Part shown: piece after piece, positions 33,934-42,185 of the stretch
How the letters are laid out: each line of letters opens with the position of its first letter
How positions within the stretch are numbered: the stretch's first letter is position 1
DNA from: Streptomyces omiyaensis
GTDB taxonomy: Bacteria > Actinomycetota > Actinomycetes > Streptomycetales > Streptomycetaceae
Assembly (NCBI RefSeq): GCF_014650895.1
Contig: NZ_BMVV01000004.1
Coordinates: forward strand, 310,001-374,000
Direction of reading: 5' to 3'
DNA length: 64,000 nucleotides
Position numbers and translations under genes: made by a program
The notes under the pieces: generated by a model
What the model was told of the DNA's origin: nothing
Database searches by the model: none
The model's input: the letters and a program-made list of their open reading frames with translations, nothing else

Positions 33934-34788
33934 TCAGTCCCACCAGAGTGACCACATCGTCGAGCGGGCCATCGTGTCGCCGGTCTTCACCGCGTCGTCC
34001 ACGGTGTCGTGGCAGTAGGCGCGCAGCTCCGCGGCGGCCTGCGCGGCGCCCCGCGGGTCCAGGGGCGGCCGGTCGACGACCAGCTCCAGGTAGGAGCCGT
34101 TGGCGAAGAAGAGCTCGGCGCCCCACTGCTCGTGCCAGCGGCGCAGGAGCGCGGAGGTGTCGAGGGGCGTCAGGCTGCGGTCGCCGTACCCGGCCCAGCC
34201 CCACGTCGTGTAGACACGCGGCAGAAGCACCGGAACCTCGTAGCCACCGCGCGCGGCCACGAAATTCACCCACCGCCAGTCCTTCTCGAAGAAGTCCCGG
34301 GTACCGGTCGCCCACTGCGACACTCCCTGCAGCGGCCGCTCCACGGCCGGTGCGAGTAGGGGTGCCAGCCGGTCGGGGTCGTAGTCGGACCGCCAGAGGT
34401 CGAAATCGTCGTCCACGTTGGCGACCTCCTCCACCGCCCACCGGCAGGCCGACACCACTATGGACGCCGCCTTCGCGTCGTGGTCCTGAGACGCGGCTTC
34501 GCCGACCCACCGCTCCAGCACGCCGGCATCCCACGCCGCATGATCGTGCCACTCCGTCGCATCACTCGGCGGGCTCAACGTGACGTACGGCCACCAACCG
34601 GTCCGGTCATGCCTGCCGCGCCACTCCTCCCACACCGTACGAGCCTGCTCTCGCGGCACGCGGACGCCCAGGACCTCGACACCCGCCGCGGTCACAGACC
34701 GCTCGGTCTCGGCGGCGGGAAAGGACATCCGCAAGCGGTGAAGGAGGTCATCGGAGGGAAGAAGCGGCGGGCGGAGGAACGATGTCAT
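33934..34788 (-). CDS. DUF4253 protein (cargo)
   Basis: A 284-aa protein with a DUF4253-like C-terminal domain of about 110 aa: LLRRWHEQWGAELFFANGSY, LELVVDRPPLDPRGAAQAAA and an acidic end. The N-terminal half is Trp/Asp-rich (WWPYVTLSPPSDATEWHDHA). Function is unknown; relatives are common in Streptomyces and often lie near polymorphic-toxin immunity genes, but no toxin is seen here. It sits just inside the right end of the mobile unit. Confidence 0.75.
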   Translation of the reverse strand: MTSFLRPPLLPSDDLLHRLRMSFPAAETERSVTAAGVEVLGVRVPREQARTVWEEWRGRHDRTGWWPYVTLSPPSDATEWHDHAAWDAGVLERWVGEAASQDHDAKAASIVVSACRWAVEEVANVDDDFDLWRSDYDPDRLAPLLAPAVERPLQGVSQWATGTRDFFEKDWRWVNFVAARGGYEVPVLLPRVYTTWGWAGYGDRSLTPLDTSALLRRWHEQWGAELFFANGSYLELVVDRPPLDPRGAAQAAAELRAYCHDTVDDAVKTGDTMARSTMWSLWWD

Positions 34789-35058
34789 GAGATCAGGACC
34801 CTAGACGATCCCTGCAGGGCGAGCCCCTCCTTCGTCTCCGCCTCGTCGAAGCAGCAGCGATTCCAGCCGTACCGAGCCGCTCCGGGCCGGTGGCCCCCTG
34901 ACGAAGGCAGCCATCGTCACCGCTGACGCATTTCACCTCCCCCTGAACCTGCCACCTTCCAACACTGCCTGCACGAGTCCAGGACACGTGTGCTCGCCCC
35001 CCTTCGCACGAGGCACAGGTTCGGGCCTCACGTTCCGTATCGCCAGGCTTCATGCTCA

Positions 35059-35078
35059 TCACCAAATGAGATGACGTC
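35059..35078 (-). repeat. Right terminal inverted repeat
   Basis: TCACCAAATGAGATGACGTC, the reverse complement of 31465-31484 with one mismatch, followed by the TAA duplication. Confidence 0.8.
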
Positions 35079-35718
35079 TAAGCACGGATGCGCGCATGGG
35101 ACAGATTGAAGGCTCGCTGACCCGCGGAAAGCTGCTCCCACCTGCCGCGGACAAGGGCAAGCGGACGGTCCCGCCGGCACCCTGCTAGCCCTTGTCCGCC
35201 CAGCAGGCCAAGCCCGCGTCGGTGAGGGTGTCGATGACGCCATGGGTGCGGGCGCCTTGATGTCGTGGACGGCGCCCGGCAAGGCCTGCGAGACCCACAG
35301 CAATCGGCCATGCGGATCAGCGATGACCTGCACATTCATGCCGTGCCTCTTGTGCCTCCCGCAGTAGAACGGGCGGTCGGCGGCAATCCGGTTGATCGGC
35401 AGCAACGTCCCGTCGAGGATCACGAACGCCTTGCGTGCCGCCGTCTTCACCGCGGCAGCCAGGTCCGGAGCGAGTCCGGCTAGAACGTCAACGGCCTCGG
35501 CGATGTACCGGTAGGCAGTGGTGGTGCCGACACCGAACCTGGCCGCGAGCTGGGCACAGGTGTGCCCGCACCGCAGATGGGCCAGCGCGAGCAGGGCGTG
35601 GCAGCTGGCACTCAAACGTCGCCAGCGGGTGCCGCGACGCCGGCGGGGGCCGCACCTGAGCTGATAGGAGGCGCAGGGCGGAGCTGGACACGTCGATCCC
35701 GGCCGGATAGACAAGCAT
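35079..35718 (-). pseudogene. N-terminal part of the split IS5-type transposase
   Basis: Starts MLVYPAGIDVSSSALRLLSA (35718), shifts frame, then reads GTRWRRLSASCHALLALAHL ... KAFVILDGTLLPINRIAADR and HGMNVQVIADPHGRLLWVSQ. A further shift leads to WADKG-stop-QGAG and LSAGQRAFNLSHARIRA, where the 3.6-kb unit interrupts it. At least two frameshifts and two stops mean it was decaying before or after the insertion. The rest is at 31338-31464. Confidence 0.78.
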
Positions 35719-35925
35719 GCGAAACCTTCGGTGGAGATGGTTCTCTTGGTCGAAAACCCATCTACCAGGGGCTTCACTGCACTGTCAGCCCAACTAGCTA
35801 TCATCGGCAAGAGGTTGGGAAGGGCTCTCTCTGTATCGAGCCTCCAGTTGAGCTGCTCATGGTCTCTCGGTCCGTTCGGCGTGCGCCTCGAAGTGCCTGT
35901 GCGCCTGCCCAGCTGGGCGGGTTCC

Positions 35926-37152
35926 TCAGTCACCCCGGGCTGAGGCTGCCCCACGGCCTGATGGGGTGGGGGCGAAGGAACGGGCCGGGGGTGAGGTGTA
36001 GGCGCGGGCCAGGTCTATCAGGTGGGTCTTTTCGGCCGTGAGGGTCGTCGGGTGGTCCTGGCGGGTGAGGAGCAGGGGGGCGGCTCCGCGCGGAAACGAT
36101 TCTGCTTCCATGGCGCAGCGCGAGACGCCCGCGAGTTTGGCCCGGCGGGCCTCCTTCATCACACAGGCCAGGACCGCCGCGTCGGCCTGGGCGGGGGTGA
36201 GACCGTGGCGCCGGACGTGGTCGCGAGCCAGCAGCGTGAGCCCCGTCGGCACGTAGTGGTCGAGCTCCAGCATGGCGTCCCGGATCTCGATGAGCTTGCG
36301 GTAGGCGAGCAGTCGCCGCGGGATCGGCGGCCAGAGGAGTTCGAGCAGTCTCGTGCGGCGCCCGGTCAGGACGACGTGGGGGACGGCGCCCACCAGGGCG
36401 TGCCAGAGGGGCCAGAGGCTCCACACCGTGCGGGCGTCGGTCACCGCTCGGACCAGCGCGACGACGGTCGGGACGAGGATGGCCGTCGCGCGCAGCACCG
36501 CGTGCAGGTTGATCATGAGCGGGAGGTACGGCCAGACCCACTCCACGTCGAGGACGAGCCGCAGCAGCCGTCCGGTCCAGAACAGCCCGGCGAACGCGGT
36601 GCCCGCGGCGAAGAGCCAGAGGGCCGCTGCCAGCAGCCGGTCGTCGGTGCGCAGCCCGTACCAGCAACAGACGATCAGACACACGGCGTTGGCCACCATG
36701 TGCGTCCCGATCAGCGTCAGCCAGTAGGCGAAGGACGGCGCCGGGCCGCCGGCCGCGATCACCGAGTGGGCGGGATGCGCCGGGGCGGTGAGGTCGAGGA
36801 CCGTCAGGACGACCATCACCGTGCCGGTGGCGCCGAAGAGTCCGGCCCGTAATCGTCGGCTTCCGACGGGGGCCGAGACGAAGAACAGGACGGCGCCCGC
36901 CGAGACGACGCCGGTGAGGTTCCGCACCAGGTCGACGGCGTGGCCGGTGCCGGTCAGATCCCGTGCCGTCCCGGTGACGACGGGCAGGTCGAGGACCATC
37001 GCCACGCCCGCCGTGGCCACCGCCAGCCACAGCCCGCGCTGGTCGGCGGAGCGCAGCGACGGCGCCGCGCGCAGGAGCGCGGCGATACAGATGCAGAGGC
37101 AGCCGGGGTACGCGAGCCACGTGCCGAACCCGGTCAGATACGAGCTCAGCAC
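35926..37152 (-). CDS. MAB_1171c-like integral membrane protein
   Basis: A 408-aa protein; GTG 37152 overlaps the metallopeptidase stop by 7 bp. Seven or so transmembrane helices (YLTGFGTWLAYPGCLCICIA, then repeated hydrophobic blocks to about residue 240) precede a cytoplasmic C-terminal domain (PPIPRRLLAYRKLIEIRDAM...). This matches the MAB_1171c-type putative transporters that follow XRE-ImmA gene pairs in actinobacteria. The substrate is unknown. It lies at the boundary of the cml region. Confidence 0.75.
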   Translation of the reverse strand: MLSSYLTGFGTWLAYPGCLCICIAALLRAAPSLRSADQRGLWLAVATAGVAMVLDLPVVTGTARDLTGTGHAVDLVRNLTGVVSAGAVLFFVSAPVGSRRLRAGLFGATGTVMVVLTVLDLTAPAHPAHSVIAAGGPAPSFAYWLTLIGTHMVANAVCLIVCCWYGLRTDDRLLAAALWLFAAGTAFAGLFWTGRLLRLVLDVEWVWPYLPLMINLHAVLRATAILVPTVVALVRAVTDARTVWSLWPLWHALVGAVPHVVLTGRRTRLLELLWPPIPRRLLAYRKLIEIRDAMLELDHYVPTGLTLLARDHVRRHGLTPAQADAAVLACVMKEARRAKLAGVSRCAMEAESFPRGAAPLLLTRQDHPTTLTAEKTHLIDLARAYTSPPARSFAPTPSGRGAASARGD

Positions 37153-37667
37153 CCCGGGTGCTCGACCCCGAGGGCCGCGCTCAGGCTGGCGAGCGGGCCG
37201 TCTGGTTCGCGGCGCGGCGGCTGGTCCGCCCCGGTGCGCAGGAGGCTCGCGAGCAGTTCGGCCTCGCGCTCCTGGAGGGTGGTGTAGTTGGTCCGCCCGA
37301 AGAGGCGTCCGATCAGCCTCGGATCGAGGTCCGGCAGGACCGCGCGCAGGGCCGCGTCCTCGGCCGGCCGGCCGGCCGCCAGGCGGTGGTCGAAGAGCAT
37401 GTGACCGAACTCGTGGAGCACGATGTGTTCCTGGTGGAGCGCGGAGGTGTGCTGCTCGTAGAAGATGTGGTCGTCCGCGGCGGTCGCGAGCCAGACGCCG
37501 CAGGTGCCGGCGGACGCGGCTTCGAGCGGTAACGGGTGGAGGTACAGCGGCCGCCCCCGCTGCTCCGCGACGTGGTCGCGGAAGCTCGCGATGGAGAACG
37601 GCGCGGGGAGCCGCACCTTTTCGGCGAGCTTCCGGCAGCGCCGATGCAGGGTGAGGGATCGCAGCAC
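37146..37667 (-). CDS. ImmA/IrrE-type metallopeptidase
   Basis: A 173-aa protein with the zinc motif HEFGHMLFD (HExxH) at about residues 85-93 in IVLHEFGHMLF, typical of ImmA/IrrE peptidases that cleave a partner XRE regulator. The GTG start immediately follows the XRE stop (TAG-GTG) and its stop overlaps the membrane protein start, so the three genes form one operon. Confidence 0.85.
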   Translation of the reverse strand: MLRSLTLHRRCRKLAEKVRLPAPFSIASFRDHVAEQRGRPLYLHPLPLEAASAGTCGVWLATAADDHIFYEQHTSALHQEHIVLHEFGHMLFDHRLAAGRPAEDAALRAVLPDLDPRLIGRLFGRTNYTTLQEREAELLASLLRTGADQPPRREPDGPLASLSAALGVEHPGC

Positions 37668-38204
37668 CTACCGCTCCTCGTTCTCGGGTAACAGGGCGTC
37701 CTTCATCGCCTGGCCGTCGTCTCCGCGTCTGCTCCGGCGCCCCTGCCCGCCGCCCTGGGGTTCGACCTCGGGAAGGTTCTGCACCTTCCGCGTCTCGTTC
37801 ACGATGGTCAGCAGGGAGTCGAGACTCGCGGGCGAGAGCCCCGAGGCACGCATCGCCAGACTGCGCACCTTGGCGTCCCTCAGGGCGGTGGCGAGCGCCA
37901 GCTGGGCCTGCACCCGCTGCGACACCTCCTCGTTGAGGAAGTACTCCGGGGGCACCCCGAAGAACTGGGCGAGGACGTCGAGCTGTTCGAGGGTGATGTT
38001 GCGCTTCTTGCCCGTGGCGAGTTCCCACAGGTACGTCCCCGAGATGGAGCCGCCGGTCGCCGCGCTGATCTCCCTGGCGAGGCGGGCGTATCCGGGCCGC
38101 TGCTGTTCGTCGGGGTAGACCGCGTGGATCAGTTCGGTGAGCCGCTGGTCGAACTTCCGCAGCAGCGGCCGTACTCCGTCGCCGTGCGCCGGTTCCCCCG
38201 TCAT
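37668..38204 (-). CDS. XRE-family transcriptional regulator
   Basis: A 178-aa protein; ATG 38204 chosen for the GGGAGG 10 nt upstream (another ATG 9 nt earlier is too close to it). The helix-turn-helix lies around YARLAREISAATGGSISGTY with LWELATGKKRNITLEQLDVL and AQFFGVPPEYFLNEE. It is probably the target of the downstream ImmA-type protease, giving a signal-dependent switch. Palindromes in the upstream region (38259-38329) are candidate autoregulatory sites. Whether the triad controls chloramphenicol genes is unknown. Confidence 0.85.
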   Translation of the reverse strand: MTGEPAHGDGVRPLLRKFDQRLTELIHAVYPDEQQRPGYARLAREISAATGGSISGTYLWELATGKKRNITLEQLDVLAQFFGVPPEYFLNEEVSQRVQAQLALATALRDAKVRSLAMRASGLSPASLDSLLTIVNETRKVQNLPEVEPQGGGQGRRSRRGDDGQAMKDALLPENEER

Positions 38205-38258
38205 GCTAACCATCCCTCCCGAAGACCCCGCAGAGGGTTCGGACCATGTGTATCCCCC

Positions 38259-38329
38259 GTCCGCAGGAGCGGACAAGAAAGATTCAGGACACGTGTCGAG
38301 GCGGACGAGGTTGTCCACGTCAGCGGACA
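38259..38329. promoter_or_regulatory. Palindrome cluster upstream of the XRE operon
   Basis: Three dyads: GTCCGC-AGGA-GCGGAC (38259-38274), GACACGTGTC (38288-38297) and TGTCC-N8-GGACA (38312-38329). The first and third share GTCC...GGAC half-sites 53 bp apart. They are candidate operators for the XRE protein. Confidence 0.45.
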
Positions 38330-38421
38330 TGTTGACGCCTGATCATGCGCTGGCTTAGCGTCACATTTCGGCTACGGTCGCCGACGAGGCGTCGCCCATC
38401 CCTCGAAAGGATCGCGAACGC

Positions 38422-38577
38422 ATGGTGCAGCCGCGTGAGACGCAGGATCGGTGGGTGCACCGGTCGAGCGCCGACCGCCCACGGGTCGCCGTGGCCCCGC
38501 GGAGAGTCGGCTCCGCCGGCATCGCGGCCGACGCCGCCGTGCCCCGTACGGCTCCGTACCCACCCGTCGTGCACTGA
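38422..38577 (+). CDS. Possible 51-aa protein upstream of the StrR-like activator
   Basis: ATG 38422 with AAAGGA about 12 nt upstream. Codons show strong G/C at third positions through to TGA 38577, unlike random frames nearby. The product is basic and Arg/Pro/Ala-rich (MVQPRETQDRWVHRSS...), with no known domain. It would be the first gene of the activator transcript, 218 bp before it. It could be a small regulatory protein or only a leader. Confidence 0.35.
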   Translation: MVQPRETQDRWVHRSSADRPRVAVAPRRVGSAGIAADAAVPRTAPYPPVVH

Positions 38578-38795
38578 CCCGCCGCCTTCCCGGCCCGTTG
38601 CCCCGTGGCCCCGTTTTCCCGTTGCCCCCCACACCCTCACCCCCCACTCCTCACTTGTGATCCCCGCGCGCTCCCCGCGGTGGTTCCCCTCCCCCGCGCC
38701 GCCGCCTCGCCTTCCCGCGCCGCTCCGTCGCGCCCGCGCCGGCGGAGGCGCACGACCTTTTCAGCCATCGATGACGTGCGTTCCTGGAGGCATTG

Positions 38796-39824
38796 ATGTC
38801 CACGATTTCGGACCTACGACAGGCGTCGACCTTCGACATCGACATCCACACCCTGCTGCCGGCCGACTCGCCGCGCTTCGCGCTCGACCAGGCGCACGTA
38901 CGGGCGCTCGCGGAGAGCGAGACGGAGTTCCCCCCGATCCTGGTGCACCGGGCGACCCTGCGGGTCATCGACGGCATGCACCGGGTGCGGGCCGCGAAGC
39001 TGCGCAACATGGACACCATCGGCGCGCGCTGGTTCGAGGGCGACGAGCAGGCGGCCTTCCTGCTCGCCGTGGAGTCCAACACGCGGCACGGGCTCCCGCT
39101 CTCCAGCGACGAGCGGAAGCAGGCGGCGCTGCGGATATTACGTACCCACCCCCACTGGTCCGACCGCAGCATCGCCGAGCGGACCGGCTGGAGCGCCACC
39201 GGCGTTGGCGCCCTGCGCCGGGACATCGCCGACCCGGACGCGCGGCCGGAGGCGCGGGTGGGGCGGGACGGCCGGGTCCGCCCGTCCACCACGGCGGAGG
39301 GCCGCCGGGCGGCGGCCGAGGTCATCCGGCGGAATCCGGACGCCTCGCTGCGGGAGATCGCCCGGCAGGCCGGGATCTCCGTGGGCACCGCCCGCGACGT
39401 GCGCCACCGGCTGGCCGAGGGGCGGCCGGCGGTTCCCGATGGACGCCGTGCCGACGCTCCACTCGCCGATCCCGCCGCCGCGCCGCCCTCACCGGACGAG
39501 GACCGTACGGGCCGAGGGGGCGCGCCCGACCTCGCCCGCCGCATCACCCTCTTCGACGGGCTCCGCAACGACCCCTCGCTCCGGCTCAGCGAGAGCGGAC
39601 GGCTGGTCCTGCAGCGCCTGCACGCGCAGCTGCGGACCACCGAGGAGTGGAAGCGCCTCGCCCCGACCATCCCCCTGCACGGCCGGAGCGCGGTGGCCGA
39701 CATCCTGTCCGCCTGCGCGGACGACCTCAGGGGGACGGCCAGGGAACTGCGGTGCGTCGAGGACTCCCTGACCGACCACGCCGCGCCCGGAAGCGAGCGC
39801 CGGCCGGACGCGGGCCCCGCCTGA
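38796..39824 (+). CDS. StrR-like ParB-fold pathway activator
   Basis: A 342-aa protein; ATG 38796 with CTGGAGG upstream (a TTG one codon earlier is possible). The ParB/Srx N-terminal domain (LALDQ-type region RFALDQAHVRALAESETEFP; VIDGMHRVRAAKL) and a helix-turn-helix (WSDRSIAERTGWSATGVGAL; SLREIARQAGISVGTARDV) are the layout of StrR/NovG antibiotic activators. It corresponds in position and type to Sven0913, shown in S. venezuelae to be required for chloramphenicol production. A StrR-type palindrome at 55253-55281 is its probable target. Confidence 0.88.
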   Translation: MSTISDLRQASTFDIDIHTLLPADSPRFALDQAHVRALAESETEFPPILVHRATLRVIDGMHRVRAAKLRNMDTIGARWFEGDEQAAFLLAVESNTRHGLPLSSDERKQAALRILRTHPHWSDRSIAERTGWSATGVGALRRDIADPDARPEARVGRDGRVRPSTTAEGRRAAAEVIRRNPDASLREIARQAGISVGTARDVRHRLAEGRPAVPDGRRADAPLADPAAAPPSPDEDRTGRGGAPDLARRITLFDGLRNDPSLRLSESGRLVLQRLHAQLRTTEEWKRLAPTIPLHGRSAVADILSACADDLRGTARELRCVEDSLTDHAAPGSERRPDAGPA

Positions 39825-39972
39825 TCCGAGGGACACGCCCCAGCGCCGGCCGGACGCAGGCCCGGCCCGATCCGAGGGACAGGCCCCAGCGCCTGGCCGG
39901 ACGCGGGACCGGCCCGATCCGAGGGACAGGCCCCAGCGCCTGGCCGGACGCGGGACCGGCCCGATCCGAAAG
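39801..39972. repeat. Tandem repeat, 46-47 bp unit, nearly four copies
   Basis: GATCCGAG recurs at 39823, 39869, 39916 and 39963 (spacing 46, 47, 47) within a unit rich in GGCCGGACGCGGG and CCCCAGCG. The array starts in the last codons of the activator and fills the gap to the convergent PPTase gene. Copies two to four are almost identical, so it is probably recent. Confidence 0.88.
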
Positions 39973-39979
39973 TCGGGCA

Positions 39980-40699
39980 TTAGCGCCGGCCGGCCGTGGT
40001 GGCGGTGTCCGCTCCGCCCAGCGTGGCGGCCGCCACCCGGTGGGCGACGGCGGTGACGACGAGCCGGCGGCCGACCCGCCACCGGCCGTGCAGGGTGTGG
40101 AGTGGTCGCCCCTCGTCGTCGTGTCCGGTGCGCAGGAGACGGGCGCGGAAGGTCTGCCGGTACGGGTCGAGGACCAGCTCGGCCTCGCGGAAGTCCAGCC
40201 AGGTCCCGGTCAGCGGGAACCACGCCTTGTACACCGACTCCTTGGCGCTGAAGAACAGCCGGTCCCAGTGGAGCGCGGGCCGGGCGCGGGACAGCTCGGT
40301 CAGGTGGGCCCGCTCGGTGGACGACGCGATCCGCCGGAGCACGCCCGGCGGAAGCGGTGCGTGGGGTTCGGCGTCGATGCCGAGGGCGGCGACGTCGATC
40401 CGGCGGGACACGGCGGCCGCGCGGTAGCCGTCGCAGTGGGTCATCGACCCCACCACGCCCTCCGGCCAGCTCGGCGCGCCCCGCTCGCCCGGCACCATCG
40501 GCCCGGCGGGCCGGCCGAGGGAGGTCAGGGCGAGCCGCGCGCAGTGCCGTACGGTGGCGAACTCCCGGCGCCGGCGGTCGGCCGCCCGGCTCAGCACGGC
40601 CGCCTCCTCCGGGAAGATCCAGGCGTCCGGGACGTCCCCGAACTCCTCGGCGGTCAGCGCCGCTTCCGGTACGAGCCCGGTCAGGAGCGTCGGCGTCAC
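39980..40699 (-). CDS. Sfp-type 4'-phosphopantetheinyl transferase
   Basis: A 239-aa enzyme; GTG 40699 overlaps the antiporter stop. The Mg/CoA motifs are ALGIDAEPHAPLP and WDRLFFSAKESVYKAW (F/WSAKES.YK). It would attach phosphopantetheine to the CmlP carrier domain and to the small ACP at 55420. It matches Sven0914, reported to affect chloramphenicol production. It is transcribed with the antiporter. Confidence 0.92.
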   Translation of the reverse strand: MTPTLLTGLVPEAALTAEEFGDVPDAWIFPEEAAVLSRAADRRRREFATVRHCARLALTSLGRPAGPMVPGERGAPSWPEGVVGSMTHCDGYRAAAVSRRIDVAALGIDAEPHAPLPPGVLRRIASSTERAHLTELSRARPALHWDRLFFSAKESVYKAWFPLTGTWLDFREAELVLDPYRQTFRARLLRTGHDDEGRPLHTLHGRWRVGRRLVVTAVAHRVAAATLGGADTATTAGRR

Positions 40700-42051
40700 C
40701 GCTTCGCCCCCGACGGCTTCCCGCCCACGGCGCGGGCGGCCTGGGGGCGCGGCACCGCGGCCTCCCACTCGGCGGCCAGCTCCCGCAGGTCCGCGTCGAC
40801 CATCTGGCGCGGGTACGCCCAGCGCAGCAGGGGCGCGGTCATGGCGGTGGTGACGAGGGCCATGACGACCATCAGGGAGTACAGGTCCGTGTCGAGCAGC
40901 CCCAGTTGCAGGCCGACGCCGAGGATGATGAGTTCGGTGAGGCCGCGGGTGTTCATGAGGATGCCCAGTGTCGTCGCGGACCGTCCGGGCCTGCCCGTGG
41001 CCCGCGCTCCGAGGTAGGCGCCGCCGAACTTGCCGCCGACCGCCACGAGGAGGATCAGGCCGAGCTCGCCGAGTCCGTCCGCGTCGACCGTGCTCAGGTC
41101 CACCTGCAGCCCGGCGACGGTGAAGTACGCGGGCAGCAGCATCCAGGTGACCGCCTCGAACCGGTCGGCGACCGCCGCGCGCAGCCGCTCCGTGCCCTTG
41201 CGCGGCACGATCGCGCCCGCGAGGAACGCGCCGAAGATGAAGTGCAGTCCGAACCATTCGCTCAGCGCGCCGGAGACGAGCAGCAGCACCGTGAGGACCC
41301 CGAGCGGCCCGCCCCCCGGCCCGCGCTCGCCCGCCCCCGGCCGGTCCGTGCCCTGCCCGCGCCCGGCCACGCCCGTTCCGGCCGGCTCGCGGGCGGCCAG
41401 GAACCTGCCGAGGAGCGGCCGTACCACGGAGACCATGGCCACGGCGTACGGCAGGACGAGGAGCACCTGCCAGGAGCTCTGGCTGCCCGTGAAGGTGAGG
41501 ACGGCCGCGAGCAGCAGCCACGCGACGACGTCCCCGGCGGCCGCGCTCGCCATCGCCAGCGCGCCGACCCGCGTGTGCTGGATGCCCCGGTCGGTGAGGA
41601 TGCGGGCGAGGACCGGGAAGGCCGTGATGGACATGGCGGCGCCGAGGAACAGCACGAAGCCGAGCCGGTCGCCGGCCGGGTGGGCGTTCCACAGCCACAC
41701 CGCCAGCGCCGCGCCGAGTCCGAACGAGCAGACGATCGATCCCACGGACACCCCTACCGCGGCGCGCTTGTTCCCGCGCAGCAGCCGGTGGTCGAGTTCG
41801 AGGCCGACGAGAAACATGAACAGCGCGACGCCGAGGTTTCCCAGCGTGCTGAGCATCGGCCGGACGTCCGTGGGGAACACCGCGTCCGAGAGTGCGCCGT
41901 GGAACAGCGTCGGACCGAGCAGGATGCCGGCGAGGATCTCGCCGAGGACGGCCGGCTGGCCGCATCGCCGTGCGAGGCGCCCGAGCACGTGCGCCAGTGC
42001 GAGGACCACCGCGAGCCCCATCATGATCATGGCTGTCTGGTGGGTCGTCAT
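40696..42051 (-). CDS. Cation/proton antiporter (CPA2 type)
   Basis: A 451-aa protein with about 12 transmembrane helices; ATG 42051 with GGAG 6 nt upstream. Features: LARRCGQPAVLGEILAGILL, LGVALFMFLVGLELD, MSITAFPVLARIL and LGILMNTRGLTELIILGVGL, as in KefB/NapA-type Na+(K+)/H+ exchangers. It is the counterpart of Sven0915, a Na+/H+ antiporter that influences chloramphenicol yield. A 15-codon open frame (42095-42048) overlaps its start. Confidence 0.88.
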   Translation of the reverse strand: MTTHQTAMIMMGLAVVLALAHVLGRLARRCGQPAVLGEILAGILLGPTLFHGALSDAVFPTDVRPMLSTLGNLGVALFMFLVGLELDHRLLRGNKRAAVGVSVGSIVCSFGLGAALAVWLWNAHPAGDRLGFVLFLGAAMSITAFPVLARILTDRGIQHTRVGALAMASAAAGDVVAWLLLAAVLTFTGSQSSWQVLLVLPYAVAMVSVVRPLLGRFLAAREPAGTGVAGRGQGTDRPGAGERGPGGGPLGVLTVLLLVSGALSEWFGLHFIFGAFLAGAIVPRKGTERLRAAVADRFEAVTWMLLPAYFTVAGLQVDLSTVDADGLGELGLILLVAVGGKFGGAYLGARATGRPGRSATTLGILMNTRGLTELIILGVGLQLGLLDTDLYSLMVVMALVTTAMTAPLLRWAYPRQMVDADLRELAAEWEAAVPRPQAARAVGGKPSGAKR

Positions 42052-42095
42052 GAACACTCCTTCTCCGCGCCGGGGGTGTCCAAGTCGTTAGACAT
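42048..42095 (-). CDS. Possible 15-aa leader peptide coupled to the antiporter
   Basis: ATG 42095 to TGA 42048; the stop overlaps the antiporter ATG (TCATGA). The product would be MSNDLDTPGAEKECS. Such overlap suggests translational coupling. The ribosome-binding site is weak (GGAA), so it may be leaderless or not translated. Confidence 0.3.
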   Translation of the reverse strand: MSNDLDTPGAEKECS

Positions 42096-42125
42096 GACGT
42101 TCCGGGCGTTGCTATGTTGAGAGGT

Positions 42126-42185
42126 ATGTCGAGTCCTGAGGCGGAAAGAAGCGAGCCACCGGTGATCCGGTGGCTGATCGCGTAA
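42126..42185 (+). CDS. Possible 19-aa leader peptide of the chloramphenicol exporter
   Basis: ATG 42126 preceded by GAGAGG, ending TAA 42185, 178 bp before the exporter. The product would be MSSPEAERSEPPVIRWLIA. Short leader ORFs that sense ribosome stalling are common before genes for resistance to ribosome-targeting drugs, including chloramphenicol exporters. No pairing with the exporter's ribosome-binding site was proved by eye. Confidence 0.4.
   Translation: MSSPEAERSEPPVIRWLIA

Larger units (their letters stand above)
31465..35078. mobile_element. 3.6-kb IS5/IS427-like unit with cargo genes
   Basis: Bounded by 20-bp inverted repeats (31465-31484 and 35059-35078, one mismatch) and flanked by a TAA duplication. 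It lies inside an older transposase gene whose frame resumes on the other side (apart from a TAG at the junction). Contents in order: transposase with frameshift, unknown protein, relic of a second transposase N-terminus, lipoprotein, DUF4253 protein. The size far exceeds a plain IS of about 0.9 kb, so the cargo appears to have moved with it. Confidence 0.65.

Noticed and set aside
31465-35078. Integrative element or prophage attachment site
   Set aside because: No integrase, tRNA or phage genes; terminal inverted repeats and a 3-bp duplication fit transposition instead.
36000-38028. Single 700-aa minus-strand protein across 35926-38028
   Set aside because: The long frame joins the true membrane protein with out-of-frame antisense-like sequence of the ImmA and XRE genes; start-stop overlaps and motifs support three genes.
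39801-39972. CRISPR array
   Set aside because: Repeat units are directly adjacent without unique spacers, and no cas genes are present.
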